DNA of 29,844 nt from Candidatus Gastranaerophilales bacterium (lineage in GTDB: Bacteria; Cyanobacteriota; Vampirovibrionia; Gastranaerophilales; Gastranaerophilaceae): NCBI GenBank assembly GCA_910587245.1, contig CAJULX010000022.1, positions 1 through 29,844 of the forward strand, in the 5' to 3' direction. Under the pieces are notes generated by a model. It was not told the origin of the DNA. It saw only the letters and a list, made by a program, of their open reading frames with translations, and made no database searches. Shown here in pieces: positions 7,481-14,685 of this stretch (position 1 is the stretch's first letter; each line of letters opens with the position of its first letter). The position numbers were made by a program, and so were the translations under genes.

Positions 7481-7511
7481 AAAAAGGCGGGTGATAAACA
7501 TCCGCCTTTTT
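7481..7511 (-). terminator. Intrinsic terminator of groEL
   Basis: AAAAAGGCGG (7481-7490) and CCGCCTTTTT (7502-7511) form a 10-bp stem with an 11-base loop, giving a T run on the minus strand just after the groEL stop codon. It is symmetric and could also stop plus-strand transcription. Confidence 0.85.
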
Positions 7512-7534
7512 AAGTTTAAGCATTTAAGAAATGA

Positions 7535-9181
7535 CTACATCATTCCGCCCATGCCGCCCATAGCACCCATATCAGGCATTGCAGGCTTAGTTTCTTCAGG
7601 AATATCCACAACTGCAGCTTCTGTTGTAAGCAGCATTGAAGCAACGCTTGCAGCATTTTCCAGCGCAGAACGAGTTACTTTTGCAGGGTCTACAATACCT
7701 GCTTTAAACATATCAACAAATTGATTATTTAAAGCATCGTAGCCGTATGCACCTGCTTCTTTTCTTACAGCGTCAACTATAACATCCCCTTTGGCTCCTG
7801 CATTGTTTGCAATTAAGTTTAAAGGAATATCAAGAGCGGCTGTTAATATTTTATAGCCGATTTTTTCATCATCTGAAGAGAAGCTTTTGTTTGCAATCTC
7901 TTTTTCAAGATGTTGTTGAACTCTAACTAATGCAACGCCGCCGCCCGGAACTATACCTTCTTCTTGAGCAGCTCTTGTAGCATTTAAAGCGTCTTCAATT
8001 CTTAATTTTGATTCTTTTAATTCAACCTCAGAAGCCGCACCTACTTCAATAACGGCAACACCGCCTGAAAGTTTTGCAATTCTTTCCTGAAGTTTTTCTT
8101 TATCATATTCAGAATCTGAAGCTTCCATTTGTTTTTTAAGAAGTTTAACTCTTTCTTCAACGGCAGCCTTTGTTTCAGAACCTACAACAATTGTTGTTTC
8201 ATCTTTTGTAACGGCAACTCTTCTTGCCTTACCAAGCATTTGAACGGTAATATTTTCAAGTTTGATACCGAGTTCTTCGGTGAACATTTGTCCGCCTGTT
8301 AATACCGCGATATCTTCAAGCATTGCTTTTCTTCTGTCGCCGAATCCCGGAGCCTTAACCGCAACTGCTCTTAATACTTTTCTCATTGTGTTTACAACAA
8401 GTGTTGCAAGAGCTTCGCCTTCAATATCTTCAGCGATAATTAAAAGTGATTTGCCGTCGCGTGCAACCTGTTCAAGTATCGGTACAAGGTCAGCAATGAG
8501 GTTGATTTTTTTGTTAACGCAAAGCACGTAAGCATCTTCCAAAACAGCTTCCATTCTTTCAGCGTCAGTTATGAAATAAGGTGAAATATATCCTTTATCA
8601 AACTGCATACCTTCAACGATTTTTTTATCCGTTCCGAAAGTTTTTGATTCTTCAACCGTGATAACGCCGTCTGTACCAACTGCTTCCATACAATCAGCAA
8701 TTAAGTTACCGATAAATTCGTTGTTTCCTGCTGAAATTGAAGCAACCTGTGCTCTCATTTCTTTTGAATCTACAGGTTTTGACATATTTTTAATTTCGGA
8801 AATTGCTTCTTCAACAGCTTTATTTATACCTTTTTTAATACCCATCGGGTTAGCGCCTGCAGTAAGGTTTTTCAAACCTTCTTTAAAAATAGCCTGTGCT
8901 AAAACGGAAGCGGTTGTTGTGCCGTCCCCTGCAACATCATTTGTTTTTGAAGATACATCTTTTAACAATTGAGCACCTGCATTTTCAAGCGGGCATTGTA
9001 ATTCAATTTCTTTTGCAATGGTAACACCGTCGTTTACAATTTGAGGTGAACCGTATTTTTTACCTATAATAACATTTCTGCCTTTAGGTCCAAGGGTTAC
9101 TTTTACAGCATCTGCCACTTCATTAACACCTTTTAAAAGGCTTTCTCTGGCATCTGTATCAAATATAATTTTTTTTGCCAT
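7535..9181 (-). CDS. groEL: Chaperonin GroEL (Hsp60)
   Basis: A full-length 548-residue group I chaperonin subunit. It forms two stacked rings of seven that fold client proteins with ATP, capped by GroES. Visible landmarks: VKVTLGPKGRNVIIGKKYG (nucleotide binding, residues 26-44), NDVAGDGTTTASVLAQ (the DGTTT phosphate loop, catalytic D at about 87), the apical segment, GGGVALV (about 415), and the Gly-Met-rich tail ending MGGMGGMM that lines the ring floor. ATG 9181 follows AGGAGAAAATT at normal spacing. It is downstream of groES on the same strand, but 158 bases apart, wider than usual, with a large inverted repeat between. I found no CIRCE element (TTAGCACTC-N9-GAGTGCTAA), so HrcA control is not supported here. 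Confidence 0.98.
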   Translation of the reverse strand: MAKKIIFDTDARESLLKGVNEVADAVKVTLGPKGRNVIIGKKYGSPQIVNDGVTIAKEIELQCPLENAGAQLLKDVSSKTNDVAGDGTTTASVLAQAIFKEGLKNLTAGANPMGIKKGINKAVEEAISEIKNMSKPVDSKEMRAQVASISAGNNEFIGNLIADCMEAVGTDGVITVEESKTFGTDKKIVEGMQFDKGYISPYFITDAERMEAVLEDAYVLCVNKKINLIADLVPILEQVARDGKSLLIIAEDIEGEALATLVVNTMRKVLRAVAVKAPGFGDRRKAMLEDIAVLTGGQMFTEELGIKLENITVQMLGKARRVAVTKDETTIVVGSETKAAVEERVKLLKKQMEASDSEYDKEKLQERIAKLSGGVAVIEVGAASEVELKESKLRIEDALNATRAAQEEGIVPGGGVALVRVQQHLEKEIANKSFSSDDEKIGYKILTAALDIPLNLIANNAGAKGDVIVDAVRKEAGAYGYDALNNQFVDMFKAGIVDPAKVTRSALENAASVASMLLTTEAAVVDIPEETKPAMPDMGAMGGMGGMM

Positions 9182-9202
9182 AATAATTTTCTCCTATTTC
9201 TT

Positions 9203-9330
9203 GCTTTTTTGAATGTAAAATTTTGTGGTGAAAGGACTATTAAAGAGGCGCTTTTGGATTATAAAACCAATTTTGAATGTTTTAAAGCCGGGATTGCGTC
9301 CTTGAGACACAAAATTTACAGGCAAAAAAG
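9203..9330. repeat. Inverted-repeat element between groES and groEL
   Basis: GTAAAATTTTGTG (9215-9227) pairs with CACAAAATTTAC (9308-9319) with one bulge. Inside, AAGGAC (near 9232) pairs with GTCCTT (near 9297); outside, a T run at 9205-9210 faces an A run at 9324-9329. The element could fold as an RNA spacer between the two cistrons or be a small inserted repeat. Confidence 0.5.
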
Positions 9331-9339
9331 TACTAATAA

Positions 9340-9627
9340 TTATTCAATAATTGCTAACACGTCTTTTACTGATAAAATTTTGTACTCAACATTTTCAACC
9401 TTTACATCGGTTCCTGAATATTTAGCGTATAAAACTTTATCTCCGATTTTAACTTCCATTTCTTCTTTGTTGCCTGAATCTAAAGTTTTACCGGGGCCCA
9501 CTGCTACTACTTCACCCTTTTGCGGTTTTTCTTTAGCAGAATCGGGAATAAAAATTCCGCCCTGTGTTTTTTCAGCATCATCGATAACTTTAATTACGAT
9601 TCTATCGCCTAACGGTTTAAGTGTCAT
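9340..9627 (-). CDS. groES: Co-chaperonin GroES (Hsp10)
   Basis: A 95-residue co-chaperonin of normal length. It forms the seven-subunit lid on GroEL. MTLKPLGDRIVIKVIDDAE at the start, the mobile loop KTQGGIFIPDSAKEKPQKG (about 20-38) with its GGIFIP contact for GroEL, VVAVGPGK, and the final KVLYAKYSGTDVK ... YKILSVKDVLAII are all family hallmarks. The start ATG 9627 has AGGAGG seven bases upstream. It is the first gene of the groES-groEL operon. The AT-rich upstream region shows no CIRCE element and no promoter I could call with confidence. Confidence 0.97.
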   Translation of the reverse strand: MTLKPLGDRIVIKVIDDAEKTQGGIFIPDSAKEKPQKGEVVAVGPGKTLDSGNKEEMEVKIGDKVLYAKYSGTDVKVENVEYKILSVKDVLAIIE

Positions 9628-9774
9628 AAAATATCCTCCTAATCTCTACTGAGTCGATTTTTTTTCATGACACCATAATATATTCAAATTTTCAATTTTA
9701 TTAATTTATTAACAAAAAATTAATTATTTAATTTTATGTAATTATATTTCAACATTAGAAGAATATTGGAAAAA

Positions 9775-9978
9775 TCATTTTCTTAAAGTTTCAGTTATCG
9801 GGATTAATTCATAATAATTATCTTTTATCCAAATATTAAGCATTTTAATTATTGTTTCTGTTTCAGTAATTTTATCTTCGACTTCAATTAATTTATTTGC
9901 AAGATAATTATAATTACCGCTATTCACAACAGCTCTTTTTACTTTGTAATACTTATTAAGTAAAACTGATTGATACAT
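9775..9978 (-). CDS. Possible small protein, unknown
   Basis: A 67-residue frame starting MYQSVLLNKYYKVKRAV, with a charged, helix-prone middle (LIEVEDKITETETIIKMLN) that could be a short coiled coil, ending ITETLRK. It is divergent from the small XRE regulator, with only 26 bases between the starts, and no Shine-Dalgarno is visible. The amino-acid pattern looks protein-like rather than random AT-rich translation, which is why I list it. A longer start at 10038 would overlap the regulator. I recognise no family. It could be the regulator's partner, but no toxin motif is visible. Low confidence. Confidence 0.35.
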   Translation of the reverse strand: MYQSVLLNKYYKVKRAVVNSGNYNYLANKLIEVEDKITETETIIKMLNIWIKDNYYELIPITETLRK

Positions 9979-10004
9979 ACTGAATAATATCAGATAATTA
10001 AAAA

Positions 10005-10214
10005 ATGAACAAGGATTTTGTATTGAAAGTAGGTTCAAATATTAAAAAGCACAGGGAAAAAAAGAAACTTTCCCAATTTGAACTTGCAGTGGAAATCGGT
10101 GTAACTCCAGGGGCTATTGGAAATTTGGAAGTTGCAAAAAACGATACATCATTGTCTCGCATTTTTGATATTGCAAAAGCCCTTGATGTAGAGCCTTATG
10201 AACTATTAAAATAG
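10005..10214 (+). CDS. Small XRE-family helix-turn-helix regulator
   Basis: A 69-residue protein that is almost only a Cro/CI-type HTH domain: VGSNIKKHREKKKLSQFELAVEIGVTPGAIGNLE (helices 1-3, recognition helix in GVTPGAIGNLE), then SLSRIFDIAKALDVEPYELLK. It binds DNA as a dimer, presumably near its own promoter. The first ATG (10005) has no ribosome site, whereas the in-frame TTG at 10023 has AAGGA seven bases before it and would start at the usual family position (L/M-K-V-G-S-N-I-K-K), giving 63 residues. The small divergent frame starts just upstream. Target genes are unknown. Confidence 0.8.
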   Translation: MNKDFVLKVGSNIKKHREKKKLSQFELAVEIGVTPGAIGNLEVAKNDTSLSRIFDIAKALDVEPYELLK

Positions 10215-10220
10215 TTATTA

Positions 10221-11534
10221 TTACACCCTTTTAACCAATTCCCCTTTGGATACCATTTTATGGGCTTTTATGTATACATAATCTGGGCGTTCTTTGTTGA
10301 TTACTGCATTATAATCTTCGCCATCATCCAGTTTAAACACGTTAAAATCGGCATCTTTTCCGCTTTCGAGCGTGCCTGTTATATTATCCAGCCTTAAAAT
10401 TTTAGCAGGGTATTTTGTTAAATATTCTATAACTTCAATTGCGCTCAACTGCCCTTTATTGACGTATCTCACCTCATTTAAAAGGCTTAAATCCGAATTG
10501 AATGCAAGGCTGTTTGTCCCGAAACCGAATTTTTTCGGGAAGTATTTTAACACCGTATCGAAATCGAGCTTTTTATGGTGTAAATTATCGCTGACCCTTG
10601 GTGCATAAGCAAAAGATACCGAATTTTCTTTCAAAATTTCCAAATCTTCTTTTGTTAAATAATTGCCGTAAGAAGCCAAAAGCCTTTTGTTTATTGCCCC
10701 TATTTCATCAAGGTAAACAACGGGGCTTACCCCTTTAATATTTGGGTCAAACTTTTTATTTCCCGTAAATTCGTTTAAAATATCCACATCCGAAAAACCG
10801 AATTTCAGCCAGTCCATCTCATCCTGGCTTTCAGCCAGCCTTACCGTCATTAAGATATTATTTTTCTTACAGTATTTTGTAAGTGTTTTAAATAATCTTT
10901 TATGTACCGAACACACGCTGTGCGGAGCAACCCCCACAAATGTATTTTCGGATTTTTGTTTTAAAAGTTTATCAATCTTTTTTTGAATATTTCGGAATTC
11001 TTCTTTTGAAGAATCTGGTGAATCGGAAAATAATTCAAAAAACAGATAGGTTTTAATAGGTATCTCATTTAAAAGGTCAAAATATTTACTTTCTTTAGAA
11101 AGCTGTGCTACGCAGGTTGTACCGTTTAAAAGAGAAAGTTCAAGCCCTTTTTTAAACGAATGAATTTTTTCTTCCCGCCCGAGGCAGAAATATTCGCTTA
11201 AAAGGTTTGCAAGCTTATAGATAAAAGCATTTTTGTTAATTCCTGCAATAAAATAATGCTTTTTAAAATTAACAAACAGCCTTTTTATGTAATATTTAAA
11301 GCCTTTTGATTTTATCTGCCCGACCTCTGTATATTGCAGGTGGTTATGCAGGTTTATAAACCCCGGAGTTATGACGCTGTGTCCGAAATCTTTATGATGT
11401 TTTATAGTATTTTCATCCAGATTTTCGGTTTTAACAATTTCCTGCACCTTTCCTTCATCTACAATCATTGTGCAGTTTTCATACAAATTACCGTCTGCCG
11501 CTATTATCCATTTTGCACTGTAGCCTTTGGACAT
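10221..11534 (-). CDS. Amidohydrolase-superfamily protein, SsnA/MtaD-like, with altered active site
   Basis: A 437-residue protein of the metal-dependent amidohydrolase superfamily (deaminases of the SsnA/AtzB/MtaD/aminofutalosine type). The N-terminal metal pair is intact in FINLHNHLQYTE (H63, H65), and VGVAPHSVCSV (200-210) is the usual substrate loop. Other expected residues are missing: the metal histidine of HLAES is arginine (VRLAES, R232), the LLAH-x-x-L histidine is lost (LLASYGNYL, 286-293), and the GTD aspartate is N341 in FGTNSLAFN. It may have lost deaminase activity or use a different chemistry. ATG 11534 follows GCAGG at nine bases. It has its own promoter beyond the end of the O-antigen ligase-like gene. 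Confidence 0.8.
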   Translation of the reverse strand: MSKGYSAKWIIAADGNLYENCTMIVDEGKVQEIVKTENLDENTIKHHKDFGHSVITPGFINLHNHLQYTEVGQIKSKGFKYYIKRLFVNFKKHYFIAGINKNAFIYKLANLLSEYFCLGREEKIHSFKKGLELSLLNGTTCVAQLSKESKYFDLLNEIPIKTYLFFELFSDSPDSSKEEFRNIQKKIDKLLKQKSENTFVGVAPHSVCSVHKRLFKTLTKYCKKNNILMTVRLAESQDEMDWLKFGFSDVDILNEFTGNKKFDPNIKGVSPVVYLDEIGAINKRLLASYGNYLTKEDLEILKENSVSFAYAPRVSDNLHHKKLDFDTVLKYFPKKFGFGTNSLAFNSDLSLLNEVRYVNKGQLSAIEVIEYLTKYPAKILRLDNITGTLESGKDADFNVFKLDDGEDYNAVINKERPDYVYIKAHKMVSKGELVKRV

Positions 11535-11579
11535 CTTTTAAAACCTGCTCCTAAATCTTTAAATACCGCATAAACCTTT

Positions 11580-11608
11580 ATTATAATAAAATTTTATAAC
11601 AATTGCAA
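11580..11608 (-). promoter_or_regulatory. Promoter for the amidohydrolase gene
   Basis: On the minus strand TTGCAA (11603-11608) and a perfect TATAAT (11580-11585) are exactly 17 bases apart. It lies just past the stop of the upstream gene, so the amidohydrolase can be transcribed separately. Confidence 0.65.
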
Positions 11609-11609
11609 A

Positions 11610-13013
11610 TTATCTTTTAACAACCTTTAAATTTGCCTTTGAAACAGCTTCCTGTCCTATAATATAAGTGTTTAAAACCGCAATATTTATCCAGAAAATT
11701 ATCTGCAGCTGCGGGCGGAACCATACCGTATCAAACATTCCGTGTGCCATTGTGCCAAAAATTGTAAGCGCTGTGCAGAACAATAAAATTTTGGTGCTGA
11801 TACAGGCTTCATCATTCAATACCGCGCGTAGAGCTTTATATACGGCATAAATTATCATTGCCAAAAACGCAATAAGCGCGAAAACCCCGCCCTCTACGGC
11901 AATTTCCAAAGGCACGCAATATGTTCCGAGTGCATCAAATCCCGTTTTCATATAAAGCCCGTAAATCTCTCTGAAATTTAGGTTTCCAAGGCCGATTCCA
12001 AGAAACGGATTATCCTGAAACATATGATATGACGCCTCATAAACATTCATTCTGAAAGATATTGAAGAATCACCCCTGAACCGGAAAATTGATAAAAATC
12101 TTCTTGAAATTGAAGGAGTAAAAACAATTACGGCAAGTGCACCCGCTAAAATCCCCGCCAGAAGGTTTTTATAGCGTTTTTTAATATTTGAAAATCCGCC
12201 GTAAACTCTTTTTATATAGTAAAAAAGCGCCCACATAAGAGCCGCAAAAACAGCAATAAGCCCTAAATACGCTCCTCTGCATCCTGTAAAGATGACAGCC
12301 GTAAGGTTAAGCAGAAATAATCCGCCAAAAACGGCAATTTTTATTTTGTCTTTTTTTGCAAAATTAAACGCTAAAAACGCAAAAACGCTTGACAATCCCG
12401 TAATTAAATACCCCCCCAAAAGATTTGGATTGGAAGGTTTTAATGTGCCGAAAGCCCTTGACATAAGCTGGTTTTCATTGCTCATATGAGATGTATCTAC
12501 CCATCCTGCAAGCGCTTCCACCTTATTAAAATGCTGAAATATAGCAACGGCGCTCTCATAGCACATAATAACCGCTATTAAAGCTACGGAGGGTATAATT
12601 TTCTTTTTATTATTCAGGAAAAAATAAACACTTGATAGGTAAAATAAAAAATACGTAATGTTTTTAAAAAACCCCTTAAGGCTCAATACAAAAAGGCTTG
12701 AGCCAAAAAGCGCCACAATTAAAATTAAAAAATAAATGATAAAAAATACATCGATTTTTGAAAGCTTAAAGCTCTCGCCCTGCCTAAAGCACAACCTGAA
12801 AAAATTTAACCCTGCAAATAATAGCGAAAGCGCGCCTATCACCCCGCTTGAAAAACAGCAGGTTGAAAAAATACAAAGCAAAAAAACTGCCCATATTAAA
12901 GAATCAATATGCCTGAAAAACAGGCTGTCACGCGCAAAAACAGCCATGCGCGAATTTTGCACCGCGCAAAAACCTCTGTTTATTAAATCTAAAAATACGC
13001 TTTTAGTGAACAT
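11610..13013 (-). CDS. O-antigen ligase / polymerase-like membrane protein
   Basis: A 467-residue protein with about twelve hydrophobic segments, of the Wzy_C (WaaL/Wzy) superfamily, which polymerise or ligate lipid-linked glycans on the outer side of the inner membrane. Family features are the GCRGAYLGLIAVF segment (about 244-256), RRFLSIFRFRGDSSISFRMNVYEASYHMFQDNPFLGIGLGN-type loop with the typical R-x-x-x-W/Y and GxGxGN elements, and a large loop before EIAVEGGVFALIAFL. ATG 13013 overlaps the end of the DUF4330 gene by 11 bases, without a good ribosome site of its own, so translation is probably coupled. With the RfaE1-like kinase upstream this points to LPS or another surface glycan, though the reaction is not settled. 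Confidence 0.8.
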   Translation of the reverse strand: MFTKSVFLDLINRGFCAVQNSRMAVFARDSLFFRHIDSLIWAVFLLCIFSTCCFSSGVIGALSLLFAGLNFFRLCFRQGESFKLSKIDVFFIIYFLILIVALFGSSLFVLSLKGFFKNITYFLFYLSSVYFFLNNKKKIIPSVALIAVIMCYESAVAIFQHFNKVEALAGWVDTSHMSNENQLMSRAFGTLKPSNPNLLGGYLITGLSSVFAFLAFNFAKKDKIKIAVFGGLFLLNLTAVIFTGCRGAYLGLIAVFAALMWALFYYIKRVYGGFSNIKKRYKNLLAGILAGALAVIVFTPSISRRFLSIFRFRGDSSISFRMNVYEASYHMFQDNPFLGIGLGNLNFREIYGLYMKTGFDALGTYCVPLEIAVEGGVFALIAFLAMIIYAVYKALRAVLNDEACISTKILLFCTALTIFGTMAHGMFDTVWFRPQLQIIFWINIAVLNTYIIGQEAVSKANLKVVKR

Positions 13014-13578
13014 CCTGGTTTTTATTTACCTGTTTTTCAATATCTTCGTGCAGTGTGCCGTTTTCAGCTTTTTTCGAAACGGAAATATTTGATACAATAC
13101 CGTTCAGCCTGTAATCAACTCCTTCAAGCGTTACGGGCAGACCGATTTTAATTTTATTTCCGCCTACAACCGCACCGTCTTTGGTGATTTTAGCATCATC
13201 TTCCACGGTTACAAGAAAATCATAGTTAAAAGGCGAAGTCACATCGTCTACAACCTTGTATCCGCCTGTGCTTGTGGGCATCATCACCTTTTTCCTGTCA
13301 TAATTTACGTTTGTAATTTTTAATTTTGTATAAGGCACGTTTCTGATTGTAATAAACGTTTCATCTCCTGTTTCAAAAGGCGAATTGTTGCTTGTTACAA
13401 CCACTCCTCTAAAATAAATTTCGATATCCACTTTTGTGCTTGCTTCAATCTGTTTGCTTGAAGTTGCCCTTTTGCCTGCAAAAGTTACTGCCCCGACAAT
13501 CAGCGCGATAAGAACTATTAAAATTATAATAATATCAAGCGGTCTTAATTTTTTTAACATTTTTAACATTGCGTCCAA
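13003..13578 (-). CDS. DUF4330 family membrane-anchored protein
   Basis: A 191-residue protein with one N-terminal membrane anchor (LRPLDIIIILIVLIALIVGAVTF, about 11-33) and a mainly beta domain outside. The match to DUF4330 rests on the PLDIIIILIVL start, the middle DVEIYF/DIEIYFRGV strand, and the closing GNKIKIGLPVTLEGVDYRLNG, a typical family motif. No function is established; it is known from cyanobacteria and clostridia. The start is TTG 13578 with AAGGAG nine bases upstream (inside the end of the kinase gene); ATG 13569 would be too far away. Three bases separate it from the kinase stop and it overlaps the ligase-like gene, so the three are co-transcribed. Confidence 0.8.
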   Translation of the reverse strand: MDAMLKMLKKLRPLDIIIILIVLIALIVGAVTFAGKRATSSKQIEASTKVDIEIYFRGVVVTSNNSPFETGDETFITIRNVPYTKLKITNVNYDRKKVMMPTSTGGYKVVDDVTSPFNYDFLVTVEDDAKITKDGAVVGGNKIKIGLPVTLEGVDYRLNGIVSNISVSKKAENGTLHEDIEKQVNKNQDVH

Positions 13579-13581
13579 TTT

Positions 13582-14598
13582 TTATATCTCCTTAATGTTA
13601 TTTAGTTCGGATTTTAATTCTTCAAGATTTGTTGTGTGACAGCCAAATTGCCTGATAACAATACTTGCAGCCAAATTACCCACAACCATGGCCTCCGCTG
13701 CGCTCATCCCCGCGCAAAGCGCAAGCGTAAATGCCGCTACCACGGTATCTCCCGCGCCTGTCACATCGAAAACCTCTTTTTTATTAAAGGCTGGAATTTT
13801 TGTCATATTTTCGGTGCCGCGGGTATTTTCAAACAGCACCATACCCTTTTCCCCTCTTGTAATAAGGGTATATTTCAGCCCGAGTTTTTCTGAAAAGTCG
13901 TGCCCTGCCTTTTTTAGCGTTTCTTCATCGTTTATAAAGTATCCTAAAAATTTTTCACTGTCGGGCTGGTTGGGTGTAATTGCCGTAACGCCCTTATAGC
14001 GCTCCATATCCTTTTGTATGTCGGCTACAATTATCTTACCGTGTGCATTTGCGGTTTCAATTGCTGCCCGAATGACTTTTTCCGTTAAACACCCCAGATG
14101 ATAATCGGAGAGTATAACCCCGTCATACAAAGGGATTGCGCGTTTTATGTTTTCAATAACCTTCGCTTCGATTTCAGCGGATAACGGCATTTTTGTCTGC
14201 CTGTCTATTCTTACAATCTGCTGGGTTATGCTTTGTGAGCAGGAGCCTGAAATCCTTGTTTTAGTAGTGGTTTTGCGGGTTTTATCAACTACCATAAATT
14301 CTGTGTTAATTTTTGCATCATTTAATGCTTTAATTAATACCCCGCCGTAATAGTCATCCCCTAAAACGCCTATAGCGCCTGCCTTTCCGCAGTTTAAAGA
14401 TGAAATATTATGTGCCGCGTTTGAAGCTGTTCCAAGGATTATCTTTGTTTCAGAGTGTTGTAAAATCAACACCGGCGCCTCGCGCGAAATTCTCTCCGTT
14501 TGCCCAAATACCATTTCATCTATTGCAAAATCGCCAATAATGAGGATTTTAGGCTCTTTTAATTTGTCCAGTTTTTTTAAAATTTCATTCTTTTCCAT
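13582..14598 (-). CDS. rfaE1: PfkB-family sugar kinase, RfaE1/HldE kinase-domain-like
   Basis: A 338-residue ribokinase-fold enzyme. The opening ILIIGDFAIDEMVFG (18-32) and TERISREAPVLIL (34-46) resemble the RISPEAPV signature of D-glycero-beta-D-manno-heptose 7-phosphate kinase, and FDVTGAGDTVVAAF (277-290) is the PfkB anion hole and catalytic D284. TPNQPDSEKFLG is also typical. It differs in places: the usual GGAAN motif reads GTASNAAHN and DPKG reads DIQK, so another sugar phosphate is possible. There is no fused nucleotidyltransferase domain, unlike E. coli HldE. First gene of a three-gene run with DUF4330 and the O-antigen ligase-like gene. A perfect 24-base palindrome lies 21 bases upstream of the start. 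Confidence 0.75.
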   Translation of the reverse strand: MEKNEILKKLDKLKEPKILIIGDFAIDEMVFGQTERISREAPVLILQHSETKIILGTASNAAHNISSLNCGKAGAIGVLGDDYYGGVLIKALNDAKINTEFMVVDKTRKTTTKTRISGSCSQSITQQIVRIDRQTKMPLSAEIEAKVIENIKRAIPLYDGVILSDYHLGCLTEKVIRAAIETANAHGKIIVADIQKDMERYKGVTAITPNQPDSEKFLGYFINDEETLKKAGHDFSEKLGLKYTLITRGEKGMVLFENTRGTENMTKIPAFNKKEVFDVTGAGDTVVAAFTLALCAGMSAAEAMVVGNLAASIVIRQFGCHTTNLEELKSELNNIKEI

Positions 14599-14618
14599 AG
14601 GAAAATTTTACCATAAAA

Positions 14619-14642
14619 ATATTTTGCAAATTTGCAAAATAT
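14619..14642. promoter_or_regulatory. Perfect 24-base palindrome upstream of the sugar kinase gene
   Basis: Each half is ATATTTTGCAAA and its exact complement, centred between 14630 and 14631. It lies in the 87-base gap between mutS2 and the kinase gene and overlaps TTGCAA sequences that could act as a -35. It is a candidate operator; its AT-rich stem without a T run argues against a terminator. Confidence 0.5.
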
Positions 14643-14685
14643 ATTGTATTAAGAAACGGTTATAAAACTTTATCTGTCGCGGGTT

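Noticed and set aside
8262..8972. Open frames opposite groEL
   Set aside because: They mirror the codon pattern of a strongly conserved gene and have no ribosome sites or recognisable protein features.
9628..9774. CIRCE/HrcA operator upstream of groES
   Set aside because: I looked for TTAGCACTC-N9-GAGTGCTAA and found only AT-rich sequence with an unrelated ACTGAGTCGA.
9775..10214. HigBA or other type II toxin-antitoxin pair
   Set aside because: The genes are divergent, not in tandem, and the small frame has no RelE/HigB-like motif.
13582..14598. Bifunctional HldE
   Set aside because: The protein ends after the kinase domain; there is no nucleotidyltransferase HxGH motif.
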